DNA of 64,000 nt from JAITWN01 sp034002745 (GTDB taxonomy: Bacteria > Pseudomonadota > Gammaproteobacteria > SZUA-140). The notes below the pieces were generated by a model. That model was not told the DNA's origin. It saw nothing but the letters and a program-made list of their open reading frames with translations, and searched no databases. Shown in pieces: positions 45,281 through 54,637 of this stretch. Numbering within the stretch: the first letter of the stretch is position 1; every line of letters starts with the position of its first letter. The stretch spans positions 1 to 64,000 of the forward strand of contig JAVEZY010000010.1 in the NCBI GenBank assembly GCA_034002745.1. The letters are read 5' to 3'. A program made the translations under genes and the position numbers.

Positions 45281-46225
45281 TCAACTCTTCCCTGACGCCC
45301 CGTAGCCATAGCCATAACCGTAGGAGTCGCCAGGTGTACGCCGGCACTTGTTCAGCACCAGGCCGATCGGCTTGTTGGCGTCGAGCAGTGATAGGGCATC
45401 GCGAACCGCGGCCCGGGGCGTCTTCTCGGCCAGCACCACGAACACGATCTGCCCCATCAGGCCGGCAAGCACCACCGCCTCGCTGGTGATCAGCAGTGGT
45501 GGCGCGTCGAAGATGACGACGCGATCGGGATAACGGCCTGCAAGTTCGCCGGTGAGACGCAGCATCTCCTGGCTGGCGAGGAGCTCGGTCGAATGATCAT
45601 GGTAACGCCCCATTGGGATCAGGCTGAGCTTGGGCACGTTGGTCTTGAGCATGACATCGGCGACATCGAGAGAATCGTCCAGCAGCAGATCGATCAGGCC
45701 GGGACCGAGGGGCGTACCGAGAATCTGATGCACACGGGGACGGCCGACATCGGCATCGACCAGGAGCACCGTGCGATCCATTTCCATCGCGATGCTCATG
45801 GCGAGGTTCACCGAAGTGAAGGTCTTGCCTTCGCCAGCGCGCGCGCTGGTCACCATGATCAGATTACCGTGCTCGATCAGATCGGCATTCTTGCCAAAGG
45901 CGTTCGCCAGCAGCGGCCGCTTGATCAGCCGGTACTCCTCGGCGAGCAGCGTACGCTCCCCCTCATGGGTGATGTAGTTCATCTTCTCGAGCCGATCGAG
46001 ATCGAGGTGAACGGTTCGGGCCGTGCTCGGCACCGTGCTGGCGGGAGTCGCTACCGTGCCGGACGCGGGAGCATCGCCGGCAATGGCGCGCGTCACCGAT
46101 GTTTCCCCTGTCGGAGCTGCGGCCTCGGTTGCCGGATGATCGACTGGGGCAGATACGGCGACGGCGGGATCGACCGTGTCGCCGACCCGCTCCATTGCCT
46201 TTTCAATCGTGCTGATCTTGTCCAT
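45281..46225 (-). CDS. XrtA-associated tyrosine autokinase
   Basis: 314 residues of the BY-kinase (Wzc/CapB cytoplasmic) type. Walker A is GEGKT at 131-135 within TSARAGEGKTFTS, Walker A' is LLVDADVGRPR, and Walker B is VIFDAPPLL. The C-terminus carries alternating tyrosines at 302, 304, 306 and 308 (SYGYGYGYG), the autophosphorylation cluster. The N-terminal 70 residues are a low-complexity Ala/Pro/Thr linker. It phosphorylates itself and regulates the chain-length protein encoded just upstream. ATG 46225 was chosen; it lies 14 bp after that gene's stop. Confidence 0.92.
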   Translation of the reverse strand: MDKISTIEKAMERVGDTVDPAVAVSAPVDHPATEAAAPTGETSVTRAIAGDAPASGTVATPASTVPSTARTVHLDLDRLEKMNYITHEGERTLLAEEYRLIKRPLLANAFGKNADLIEHGNLIMVTSARAGEGKTFTSVNLAMSIAMEMDRTVLLVDADVGRPRVHQILGTPLGPGLIDLLLDDSLDVADVMLKTNVPKLSLIPMGRYHDHSTELLASQEMLRLTGELAGRYPDRVVIFDAPPLLITSEAVVLAGLMGQIVFVVLAEKTPRAAVRDALSLLDANKPIGLVLNKCRRTPGDSYGYGYGYGASGKS

Positions 46226-46239
46226 GCCGGCAGCCCCGA

Positions 46240-47811
46240 TCAGGTGAAGCGTGTGAGCAGATTGTGCGCGGCAGCGCCGAGCATGACGACGCCGCCATAA
46301 CACAGCAGCAACATCACACCGGCGAGGCCGAAGCCGGCCATCTCTATCCGCGCCCGTGCCTGCTGCGCCGAGTCACGCACCCAGGACACCGTACCGAGGA
46401 CCGGGAAGCCGGTGACCTCGGAAAGGATGCGCCGGTTGTCGAATACCGGTCTGAGCTGCGCCAGCAGGAAAGCGAGACCCAACCCGCCGCCAAGCCCGGC
46501 GAACAGCGAAGCGCTGTACAGCGCCGGGCGGTCGGGACCATCCGGATCGCGCGGCAGACGCGCGGGATCAATGATGCGGAACTGGACCTGCTCACCCTGA
46601 TCCTCTGCCACCTTCGAAAGCTGGGCAGATTCACGCCGGCGCAACAGCTCCTCGTACTGCGAGCGGTTGACGTTGTAGTCGCGATCGAGACGCTGCATTT
46701 CCGCCTCGATCTTCGGAATGGTGTCGACCATCTCCTTCAGGCGATCGCGCTGGCGCTCGAACTCCGCGACCCGCACCTTCAGCGAGGCGATCTCGGCATC
46801 GCTGCCTGACATGGACATCCTGATCTGCTGGGCGACGGGGCTGCTCTGCGGCCCCGATCCGAGATCGAAGTCGGCCATCGCTTCCGCCCTCAGCGCAAGC
46901 TCGCGCTCGCGCTCCAGTTCCAGATCGGCAATGGTCTTGCGCAGCGAAATGACGTCCGGATGATTCTCCGTGTAGCGCAACAGCAGATCATCCAGATTGA
47001 CCTGCAATGCGCCGATGCGGGCATCGACGCGGGTCGGGCTGTCCCAGACGCTCGCGCCGGCGCTCGCCTGGCCTGAGGGGCGCTCCCGCTCCAGCTGCCG
47101 CGCAAGTTCCGCACGCCGGTTTTCCGTTTCGCGCAGCTGCAGCCTGGTTGCCTCCAGCTGGCCTTCCACACCCTGCAGGCGCTGGTAGTAGCCCCCGCGA
47201 TCTCCGGGCAGCATGCCGACATTATCACGGCGGAATGCGGCGAGACGCGCCTCGGCTTCGGCCAGCCGCTGTTCATACTCGGCAATCTGCTCGTCGAGAA
47301 AGCGTCGCGCGGTATCGCCGTCCTGACGCGACTCGCCCAGCGTCGTTTCCATGAAGATGGTAAGCAGAGCTTGCACGACCCGATGCGCCTGCTGCGGGTC
47401 GGTATCGTTATAGGAGATGGTGAACAGATTGGGCTGCCGCACCTCGGACGATATCGAAATACGCCGGCGCATCTGCTCGGTCTGCCGCTCCAGGGCCTCA
47501 GGCGTCTTCGCGCGCAGGTGCACGTCGGTCATGCGCGCCAGCTTTTCCATGTTGGGTTGCGACAGCAGGGTGCGCGTCATCAGCTGGATGCGCTGACTGA
47601 TGTTCGCCTCCACCGCCAGGCCGCGCAGCAGCGGCCGCAGCATCGAGTCGGTGTCGATGTGAACGCGCGCCGACGCACGGTACACGTCGGCGAGCTGAGC
47701 GGCATGAATCCAGCCAGCAATGGAGATCACCCAGGCCAGAGCCAGCGCAAGCCAGCGGTAACGCCACATGCCACGAGCATATGCGACAACCTGGTTCATC
47801 AGATCATGCAT
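46240..47811 (-). CDS. XrtA system polysaccharide chain-length determinant (Wzz-like)
   Basis: 523 residues with two membrane helices (about 18-38 and 490-515), flanking a long periplasmic coiled-coil region with many Arg/Glu/Leu heptads (RRFLDEQIAEYEQRLAEAEA). The early DVYRASARVHIDTDSMLRPLL and the late RIIDPARLPRDPDGP are hallmarks of the Wzz/EpsF-type polysaccharide co-polymerase. It pairs with the separate tyrosine autokinase that follows to control polymer length and export. It follows the export lipoprotein gene by 34 bp. Confidence 0.92.
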   Translation of the reverse strand: MHDLMNQVVAYARGMWRYRWLALALAWVISIAGWIHAAQLADVYRASARVHIDTDSMLRPLLRGLAVEANISQRIQLMTRTLLSQPNMEKLARMTDVHLRAKTPEALERQTEQMRRRISISSEVRQPNLFTISYNDTDPQQAHRVVQALLTIFMETTLGESRQDGDTARRFLDEQIAEYEQRLAEAEARLAAFRRDNVGMLPGDRGGYYQRLQGVEGQLEATRLQLRETENRRAELARQLERERPSGQASAGASVWDSPTRVDARIGALQVNLDDLLLRYTENHPDVISLRKTIADLELERERELALRAEAMADFDLGSGPQSSPVAQQIRMSMSGSDAEIASLKVRVAEFERQRDRLKEMVDTIPKIEAEMQRLDRDYNVNRSQYEELLRRRESAQLSKVAEDQGEQVQFRIIDPARLPRDPDGPDRPALYSASLFAGLGGGLGLAFLLAQLRPVFDNRRILSEVTGFPVLGTVSWVRDSAQQARARIEMAGFGLAGVMLLLCYGGVVMLGAAAHNLLTRFT

Positions 47812-47845
47812 GGGATGTATGCTCCGGACTGTCCACCGATCGCCG

Positions 47846-48463
47846 TCAGAACCAGGCTTCAGGGATGATCAGGATGTCGCCCGGCATCACCGGAGCGTTC
47901 GCACCGATATCGCCCCGCCGGATCAGGTCATCGAGGCGCACGCCGAACTGGCGCGCCCCCTCTTCGGTACGGCGCACGATCACGGAGCGGTTGCCCGCGG
48001 CAAAATCGGTCAGGCCACCGACCGAAATCATCAGATCCAGCAGGGTCATGTTTTCGCTGTAGGCGATCGCCTGAGGATTCACCGCCTGACCGACGATGCG
48101 CACCTGCTGGTCGTGGGGACCGACGAAACGGGTCACGATGACGGTCACGATGGGGTCGCGAATATAGGTCGACAGCACCTTCTCCATCTCGCGCGCGACC
48201 TGGGTCGGGGTCTTGCCACTGACGGGGACGTCCTCCACCAGCGGCGTGGTGATCTTGCCGTCCGGCCGCACTGGGACGGTGGATGACAGCTCCGGCTGGC
48301 GCCAGACGAAGATATTCACACTGTCGCCCGGTCCGATCAGGTAATCCGGCGTCTGGTCCAGCGCCTGCGACGGCAGCGGCGGATGACTGGCGCAACCTCC
48401 CAACAGAAACGCCGCCAGAATGGCGAGTGCGAACGTCAGCTTTCCAAGCCGGATTGAATCCAC
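47846..48463 (-). CDS. XrtA/PEP-CTERM exopolysaccharide export lipoprotein (Wza-like)
   Basis: 205 residues with a lipoprotein signal ending LLGGC (Cys24), followed by the Poly_export domain YLIGPGDSVNIFVWRQPEL and a SLBB-like region QVRIVGQAVNPQAIAYSENM. It would be anchored to the outer membrane and form part of the export channel. The GTG at 48463 is preceded by an excellent GGAGGGG ribosome site; another GTG at 48496 is less likely. It is the first gene of a 16-gene minus-strand run ending at 29930. The 287 bp upstream contains the likely promoter and a perfect palindrome. Confidence 0.92.
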   Translation of the reverse strand: MDSIRLGKLTFALAILAAFLLGGCASHPPLPSQALDQTPDYLIGPGDSVNIFVWRQPELSSTVPVRPDGKITTPLVEDVPVSGKTPTQVAREMEKVLSTYIRDPIVTVIVTRFVGPHDQQVRIVGQAVNPQAIAYSENMTLLDLMISVGGLTDFAAGNRSVIVRRTEEGARQFGVRLDDLIRRGDIGANAPVMPGDILIIPEAWF

Positions 48464-48521
48464 GGATACCCCTCCCCAAACAATCTGAGCCGTCACTTAC
48501 TTTTCTTGTGGAAACAGATGC

Positions 48522-48537
48522 CGTGCTCGCGAGCACG
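48522..48537. promoter_or_regulatory. Perfect 16-bp palindrome upstream of the XrtA export operon
   Basis: CGTGCTCGCGAGCACG is a perfect palindrome about 60 bases upstream of the first gene of the 16-gene run. Its length and symmetry suit a dimeric regulator, but no known consensus was recognised. The rest of 48464-48750 is non-coding with no convincing sigma-70 or sigma-54 hexamers. Confidence 0.35.
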
Positions 48538-48750
48538 ATCGCTGCTTATATCGGCGTCCGCGCGGCAAGCTATATGATGCAATCGCTTATTTTCGGATTC
48601 GGGCAATCTGGGCCCTCCGGAGATCCGAAAGAATCGGAAGCAGGCGAAGAAGCGGCATTATATCACCGAGAGGTGTGCCCTTATAGCAGCTTTGCATGAA
48701 GCGCACGGTCGCGAGGCAGGCAGCCAGCGCCAGGAGGCGCCGGCTGGTGC

Positions 48751-49545
48751 TCAGCTGGCGGAGGCGAGAACGGGGCGGACCGGAGGGCACCGGCCGGGTA
48801 CCGGCGGCACGATCTCCGAGTAACGCTTCAGCGGTGGGCGGCGCCCCAGCCAGCCCGTCATGCGCGGATCGCTTTTCCACAGCGCGCCCCAGGCACTGGT
48901 CAGATCGACGAAATACGGATGTCGCTCACCCCGATGCTGACACGGCGCTCCGGCCGGCTGCAGCGGCACGCCATACTGCTCGATCATGCGGCAAAGCGCA
49001 GGCGTTGTCAGGAAAAACCAGTGCGCAAGATCGAATTCGCGACTGTACTCCGCCGCCGCCAGGAGCAGGCCCAGCATGATCTCGGGGCCATGCCTGCGCT
49101 GCGTCACTCGCTTTTCCTCATCCACCGGCAGCTCCTGCCAGCGCCGGCCGGCATCGTCGCCGACAAGCTCGTAGGGCAGCTCACGCTCACGCGGGCGGCG
49201 GCGGTACTGTTCGACGATGCACAGGCGGGATACCTCGGCGATCCGGTCCTGAGGAACGCCCCCGCATACGGCGCGATCCAGCTTGCATACCGACTGGATA
49301 GGCAGAAGAGGATAAGATCCCGGCAACACCAGGCGCATGGCGGCGATCCATTCACCATTATCACGCCGTCGCACCAGAAAATGGGCCGAATGATCGTCCC
49401 ACGCATCCCGCTCCAGACCGTCCGGGTGGGCGGATGCGTTCTCGTAACCCATTTCCAGGCAGTAGACGAGAAACCGGATGCGATGGTGGATCTCGCGTGC
49501 GGCCGGGGTGTCGGCCAGGACGGTTTCGAAACGACTGTCGAACAT
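48751..49545 (-). CDS. PEP-CTERM/exosortase system-associated acyltransferase (copy 1)
   Basis: 264 residues of the GNAT-like autoinducer-synthase relatives. RIRFLVYCLEMGYEN near residue 21-35 is the typical family beginning, then AMRLVLPGSYPLLPIQ, AEVSRLCIVEQYRRR and LLAAAEYSREFDLAHWFFL. Members may transfer an acyl group from ACP or CoA to an amino acid. The ATG at 49545 begins MFDSRFETV; a longer open frame (49665) is not supported. The C-terminus has a short proline-rich tail. Divergent from a second, related gene at 49748. Confidence 0.85.
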   Translation of the reverse strand: MFDSRFETVLADTPAAREIHHRIRFLVYCLEMGYENASAHPDGLERDAWDDHSAHFLVRRRDNGEWIAAMRLVLPGSYPLLPIQSVCKLDRAVCGGVPQDRIAEVSRLCIVEQYRRRPRERELPYELVGDDAGRRWQELPVDEEKRVTQRRHGPEIMLGLLLAAAEYSREFDLAHWFFLTTPALCRMIEQYGVPLQPAGAPCQHRGERHPYFVDLTSAWGALWKSDPRMTGWLGRRPPLKRYSEIVPPVPGRCPPVRPVLASAS

Positions 49546-49747
49546 AGCTAAATTTCTCTGAACCGTATGATCAATTCTGATCGCTGGGGACCTGCGGCAC
49601 GTAACAGGAGCCATGGGATGCCCATCCGTCAGAGGATTTGATCCAAAGACGAAATCGGGCGGCATATGGTTCCGCGCACCGAAGTGCCGACCTCGTCACA
49701 GACCGGCCATAGCGTGCGGGACCCAGGTGCCGATAACTTGACTGACC

Positions 49748-50518
49748 ATGGACTACGCGGCTATCACAAAGTTTTTTCAGCACTTTCGCTTGGTGCCGGC
49801 AAATAATGCGGCGCTGCTGCGGGAAGTATACCGCATGCGCTACGAAGTTTACTGCGAGGAGATGGGATTCGAGGAGCCCGAAAGCTTCCCGGAAGGGTTG
49901 GAGCACGACATGTACGACCGGCGCTCGCGGCATTGCCTGCTGCAGCATCGCTCCAGCTCTGTCTACGCCGGCTGTGTACGCCTGATCGTGCATGACCCGG
50001 ACTCCCCCGGGGAACTGCTTCCTTTCGAGAAATATTGCGGCGCCAGTCTGCGCCGCGAGGTGCTCGATCCCGCCAGCCTGCCCACCGGCAGTTTCGGCGA
50101 AATCTCGCGGCTCACGGTGCGGGCCGCCTTCCGCCGTCGCAAATCCGACAAATCCGAACACCCAGCCTCCGCCATTGCGGGAGATCTGCCCGAAGATCGC
50201 CGCGGTTCAATGCCGATCGCGATCGGACTTTATGTGGCCGGCGCCGCGCTGGGCCTGCTCGAGGGGCTCTCCGGAGTCTTCGTCATGATGGAACCCCGGC
50301 TCGCCCGCCATCTATCGCTTTGCGATATCCGCTTCACTCCGGTCGGCAACGTGATCGAATACCACGGACGGCCGCGCGGCGCCTTCCACATCTCCCGCGA
50401 CGATCTGCTGGCGAACCTTTCCCCGCCGCTGCGCCTCCTCCTCGACCGAATCCTTGCTGACCTGGAACCGGAAACCACCATCGAAACCGCCCCCGTGGCA
50501 CGGATCAGCGCCGGCTGA
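49748..50518 (+). CDS. PEP-CTERM/exosortase system-associated acyltransferase (copy 2)
   Basis: 256 residues of the same acyltransferase family as the divergent neighbour: REVYRMRYEVYCEEMGFEEP (27-46), YAGCVRLIVHD, FGEISRLTVRAAFRRR and ARHLSLCDIRFTPVG. The two copies differ strongly and so are not a recent duplication. It could acylate an amine formed by the decarboxylase or make a signal molecule. Cytoplasmic. The ATG at 49748 is the natural start; the 202-bp divergent region carries a small GATCA/TGATC inverted repeat near 49570 and no clear promoter. Confidence 0.85.
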   Translation: MDYAAITKFFQHFRLVPANNAALLREVYRMRYEVYCEEMGFEEPESFPEGLEHDMYDRRSRHCLLQHRSSSVYAGCVRLIVHDPDSPGELLPFEKYCGASLRREVLDPASLPTGSFGEISRLTVRAAFRRRKSDKSEHPASAIAGDLPEDRRGSMPIAIGLYVAGAALGLLEGLSGVFVMMEPRLARHLSLCDIRFTPVGNVIEYHGRPRGAFHISRDDLLANLSPPLRLLLDRILADLEPETTIETAPVARISAG

Positions 50519-50558
50519 TCGACCCATCGGCCGCAGCCAGCACCCTCGCGCCCCTGGT

Positions 50559-52814
50559 TCAGCGCCTGCCCTTGCCCCCCCGCGCACCGAGTGCGACCAG
50601 CATTGCCGGCAACACAAGCAAATCGAATGCCAGCGCCACCGACAGACCGAGCGCCGTCAGGAAGCCGAATTCCATCGTGGGCACGAACTGGGAGGTTGCC
50701 AACAACAGGAACTGCGGGACCAGGATCAGGGTCGTGGCCGTGACCGCCCTGCCCGCATACTGATAGCTGCGCGCCAGGGCCCACACCGGGCTCGCCCCGG
50801 ATGCGATGCGGTGGCGATAGCCGTGATACAGATGGATGGTATCGTCGACCGCGATCCCCACGGTGACGCTCGCGATCATGGCCGTGGCCATGTCCAGCCA
50901 GATCCCCAGCGCTCCCATCAACCCGAAGATCAGCAGTACCGGCGCCAGATTGGGCACCATGCACAGCGCCGAGGATCGAAACGAGCGCCATTGCAGCGCC
51001 ATCAGGCCGAAAATGAGCAGCACGGCCGCGAACAGGCCCTTAATCTGCCCCTCGATGAGCAAGGCTTCCTGGTCCCCGAACAGGCGACCGAAGCCGGCCG
51101 CGGTGACGGTGAAATCTCCCGGAGGATCGACCCGCATCCGCCCTTCGATGGCATCGATGACCGCATTGATGGCGCGTGCGCCATGCACATTGAGATTCAG
51201 CAGAATGCGCGCGCGCTGAAAATCGCGATCGACGAGATCGTGCAGGTCGGCGCCATCGTAAATGAGAAAATACTGCGCGATCAGCTCCGCTGACGATGGC
51301 AGCGCGCGATGTCGCGCATCCTCGCCATGGAATCCCCAGTTCATCTCTTCGATGAGATCGACCATCGACATGGTGCGATCGACTTCCGGCAGCGCCGCCA
51401 CCATGTCCTGCAGCGCCTTGACGGCGGCAAGACGCCGCGGATCCATGAAGGCATCGCGCTCATCGGCATCGAGAACCAGTTCCAGCGTGGTCACGCCGCT
51501 GATGTCTTCCTGGATGCGCTCGGTGGAAACGGTGATCGGATGCTCCGGCTGAAAGAAACGGAACAGATCGGTCTCGACCTCGACGCGCAGTGCCAGCAGG
51601 ACCGCGGCCAGGACCAGCGCCAAGGCTGTGGCCAGCACAGGGAGCGGATGGCGCATCCCCAGTTTGCGCAGGCTGGATACCGCGCGATCGATGGCACGCA
51701 GGCCAGGCCTGCCTGTGCCCCAGGAATGTCGATCGCGCACGAACAGCGGCGGAAGCAGGACCAGCACCACGAAGCACAGGATGAGCATGCCCGCGGCCCC
51801 GGCCATGCCGAAGGCGGCAACGGGCTGCACCGGGCTGAAGGTGAGCGACAGCAATCCCGCCCCGGTCGTGATCGAGGTATAGATCGCCGGCGAAGAAATA
51901 CCGGCGAGCGCATTCCTGATCCGCTCGCGACCGGCAAGGCCGCGCGCTGCCGCGTGGGCCAGCGCGTTGTACCAATGGATGAGCAAGGCAACCGTCAGCG
52001 CCAGCATCAGTGGCGGCAGGATCCCCGACACCATGGTATAGGGCCATCCGAACAGCACCAGCAGGGCAAGGGTCGAGTCGATGATCGCCGCGAAGGCCAG
52101 CGCCGCCACCGCCACCGCCAGCGGACGACGGAACAGCCAGGCAATGAGTCCAAGGCCGAGCGCCAGAGTGACAGGAATGAAGACCATGCTGTCACGCAGC
52201 ATGGAACGCAGCTGCGCCACTTCCAGCGGAATGATGCCGCTGACCGCGGTGAGATAGCCAGCCATCCCGGCATCGCTCACCGCTTCGTGAAAAGCGTCCA
52301 TCAATGTCTGGCGGTGAAAGCTGTCCTGCAACTCGCGGGGACGCACGATCATGGCGAGCGCATCGCCATCATCGGATACCAGCAGGCCGGGGGCGAAACG
52401 ATCGGAGAGCACGCGCTGGCGCCGCTCGCGCGGATCGAGCATGGCCGCGATCTCGCTGGACAGCAGGGGCTCGACGATGAAACCGTCCTCGCTGCCGCTG
52501 ATGCGGTCCATCGTCATCGGCGAGATGACGCGCTCCACCAGCGGGTGACGCTGCAGCGCGCTCGTCAGCGCCTCCATGCGCTCGATGAAAGCATCGGCAT
52601 AGGGATCGGGCGGCTCGAACATCGCCACGATCACCTGATCCTCGGGGAAGCGCTCGCGCAGGCCGCGCTCGAACTCCACCGCCGCCGCGGAAGACGGGAA
52701 ATAGATCTCGGGCGCGTTGTTGATTTCGAGCCGGGGCAGCAAGGCCAGCGGCGCCACTGCCATGAGCACGAGCAGCGCGAGCGCAACAGGCACAGGCGGA
52801 AGGGGGACCCTCAA
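50559..52814 (-). CDS. RND/MMPL family transporter
   Basis: 751 residues with two bundles of membrane helices, the first helix at the extreme N-terminus (VPVALALLVLMAVAPLALLP) and a large periplasmic loop in each half (FPSSAAAVEFERGLRERFPEDQV and EHPITVSTERIQED). The GIAVDDTIHLYH motif of MMPL/RND permeases is present near residue 660. Such permeases move lipids or lipid-like molecules toward the outer membrane. No ATG is available: a TTG at 52814 overlaps the upstream stop as TTGA and has GGAGGG at good spacing; another TTG lies at 52829. Last gene of a LolA-like/barrel/permease operon. Confidence 0.85.
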   Translation of the reverse strand: MRVPLPPVPVALALLVLMAVAPLALLPRLEINNAPEIYFPSSAAAVEFERGLRERFPEDQVIVAMFEPPDPYADAFIERMEALTSALQRHPLVERVISPMTMDRISGSEDGFIVEPLLSSEIAAMLDPRERRQRVLSDRFAPGLLVSDDGDALAMIVRPRELQDSFHRQTLMDAFHEAVSDAGMAGYLTAVSGIIPLEVAQLRSMLRDSMVFIPVTLALGLGLIAWLFRRPLAVAVAALAFAAIIDSTLALLVLFGWPYTMVSGILPPLMLALTVALLIHWYNALAHAAARGLAGRERIRNALAGISSPAIYTSITTGAGLLSLTFSPVQPVAAFGMAGAAGMLILCFVVLVLLPPLFVRDRHSWGTGRPGLRAIDRAVSSLRKLGMRHPLPVLATALALVLAAVLLALRVEVETDLFRFFQPEHPITVSTERIQEDISGVTTLELVLDADERDAFMDPRRLAAVKALQDMVAALPEVDRTMSMVDLIEEMNWGFHGEDARHRALPSSAELIAQYFLIYDGADLHDLVDRDFQRARILLNLNVHGARAINAVIDAIEGRMRVDPPGDFTVTAAGFGRLFGDQEALLIEGQIKGLFAAVLLIFGLMALQWRSFRSSALCMVPNLAPVLLIFGLMGALGIWLDMATAMIASVTVGIAVDDTIHLYHGYRHRIASGASPVWALARSYQYAGRAVTATTLILVPQFLLLATSQFVPTMEFGFLTALGLSVALAFDLLVLPAMLVALGARGGKGRR

Positions 52815-54637
52815 TAGCGGGCCCTCCAACCCAGCGCGATCAGATCATTGTCCTGGAAGTGACCGCCCGCGGTCATGTCGGCGCCATCGAGCCAGTGTCC
52901 TGCGAGGTAAAACTCATGGGGCTCGAAGGCGATGAACGCCAGCTCCGGATTGAGGTAGACATCGCGACGGTCCAGACCGAGCGAGAAGCGCATACGCCCG
53001 CGCCAGCGGTAGCCCGACAGGATCGTTTCCAGCTCCCCGCCGAGCGCCACGATCCGCTCGCGATCGAGGATTGGATCGGGCAAATCGAACAGCTCTCGCC
53101 CGGTGAGCTGCAGCGTCACGCGCGTTTCCGCATCGCCCGGGAAGAACTCCAGACCCGCGGTCCAGTCGACCGCGGAAACCGTATCCATGCGCAGATCGCC
53201 GGTGGTCACCGGCACATCGGACAGCCAGGCTGCCTCCAGGCGCCAGGTAACACCACCGGTGACGAAGCCGAGATCGGCACCGATCACCGTGCTATGCGGA
53301 TGACGGGCGACGAAGGTCCGTGAAGCATCACCAGCGGCGATGGCGGCGGCGGGATCCAGAGGATTCAGCAATAGCGTGTCGCGGACCGCGGCATCGAGTT
53401 CGTAGTAGGGCAGCGAATGCCGCGCGCGCTGCACGCTGAAGGCATAGTCCATTCCCGCACCTGAACGGCTCCACCGCAGACCAATGCCACCATCGCCATC
53501 ATCGTCCTCATCGAAACCGCCACCCTGCAACAGCGCGGCAAGCAGCGGGTCCGGGCGGATACCGAGCAGGGCGCCGCGGCGGCGATCCACCGGATGCCAG
53601 ATGTCATCGTCATGAGGCAGTTCCGCGGCACGAAACCGCGGCATCCACAACAAATCGAACTTCGAGTCGCCGATGAAGCGCTCCAGCCGTAGCAGTGGCG
53701 CCGATCGACGGCGCTCCGACAGGTCATCGAGGGCGAAGCGGGTCACGTCCTGCACGCTGAGCCGGTCGGTCGGCGGCAACTCGTCCGCGCGCCCCCAGAT
53801 CACCGTCTGCGCGCCGGCGGTGACGCGCCAATCCTCGCCGCGATAGCGCAGCCAGGAGTCGCCATAGTCGATCTCTCCGTGGGTGAACTCCGTCTCGCCG
53901 TGCTGGTGCCAGGCATAAAGGCGGGCAGCGATCCTTGCTTCCCAGGAGCCGGCACTCCGCCATCCGGCATAGGCATCGGCGCGCAGATAGGCACTGCCAT
54001 CGACGTCGTCCCGCTCGGTCATCCAGCCGCTTTCCGCATGCATCCGCTCCAGCCCGCCGCTGAAGGAAGAACGGGCGAACGCGCGGGACAGTGATGCACT
54101 CGCGGCGGACGGGGTGAAGGAGCGCGATGCATCGGCGGCCGGCTTGTCACCCCCGGACTGTTCCTCTATCAGGCGCCAGGCGACGGCTCCGCTGCCGAGC
54201 CTCAACGTATAGACTTCGTGATGACCCAGCGAGAGCAGACGCAGGGCCATGCGTTCGGCGTTCTCCATGGTGGAGAATGCCCCAGCGCCCACGGCATAGC
54301 CCCGCCCGTCCGGCGGCGGAAAAACGAAGCTTTCGATGCCCTGCTGTCGCAGAGAGCGGGCGACACGCTGGGCATCGGCCCAGCGCTCGAAGCCGCGCAG
54401 CTGAACGCTGAACAGGGCGGCTCCGTCGTCCCTCGCCTCCTCGATCCTGACCGCAATGCCTGCGGCACGCAGTTCCGCGGCGGCCTGCTCGGCAGCCTGG
54501 CGGCTGGCATAGGGCATGGAGAACGGATCACCGGCTTCAGTTGCACCGGCCATCGGCACAGCGAGCAAGGCGAGCACGCATGCCGCCAGCTTACCGAAGC
54601 CGCGGACCCGGGCGGCCACGCACGACCGGCTTCTCAT
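52811..54637 (-). CDS. SPOR-domain and beta-barrel outer-membrane protein (DUF1302-like)
   Basis: 608 residues. A signal peptide ends near VPMAGATEA. Residues about 40-165 form SPOR-like repeats (FSVQLRGFERWADAQRVARSLRQ and a related RGYAVGAGAFSTMENAERMALRL). The rest is beta-rich with Trp/Tyr/Arg strands (YGDSWLRYRGEDWRVTAGAQTVIWG) and ends in GWRARY, as in DUF1302-type porin-like proteins that often pair with RND/MMPL permeases. The SPOR module may bind peptidoglycan glycan strands. Overlaps the LolA-like gene upstream as ATGA. Confidence 0.75.
   Translation of the reverse strand: MRSRSCVAARVRGFGKLAACVLALLAVPMAGATEAGDPFSMPYASRQAAEQAAAELRAAGIAVRIEEARDDGAALFSVQLRGFERWADAQRVARSLRQQGIESFVFPPPDGRGYAVGAGAFSTMENAERMALRLLSLGHHEVYTLRLGSGAVAWRLIEEQSGGDKPAADASRSFTPSAASASLSRAFARSSFSGGLERMHAESGWMTERDDVDGSAYLRADAYAGWRSAGSWEARIAARLYAWHQHGETEFTHGEIDYGDSWLRYRGEDWRVTAGAQTVIWGRADELPPTDRLSVQDVTRFALDDLSERRRSAPLLRLERFIGDSKFDLLWMPRFRAAELPHDDDIWHPVDRRRGALLGIRPDPLLAALLQGGGFDEDDDGDGGIGLRWSRSGAGMDYAFSVQRARHSLPYYELDAAVRDTLLLNPLDPAAAIAAGDASRTFVARHPHSTVIGADLGFVTGGVTWRLEAAWLSDVPVTTGDLRMDTVSAVDWTAGLEFFPGDAETRVTLQLTGRELFDLPDPILDRERIVALGGELETILSGYRWRGRMRFSLGLDRRDVYLNPELAFIAFEPHEFYLAGHWLDGADMTAGGHFQDNDLIALGWRARY

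Noticed and set aside
48464..48750. Small gene in the 287-bp spacer before the export lipoprotein
   Set aside because: Short frames there lack a ribosome site and any familiar sequence; treated as regulatory DNA.
49546..49747. Sigma-54 sites between the two acyltransferase genes
   Set aside because: Near matches have 9 or 11 bases between GG and GC; the spacing requirement is not met.
50454..52817. Plus-strand open frames of 279 and 502 codons opposite the RND permease
   Set aside because: Gln/Arg/His-rich composition without motifs; shadows of the minus-strand permease, which has clear membrane helices.
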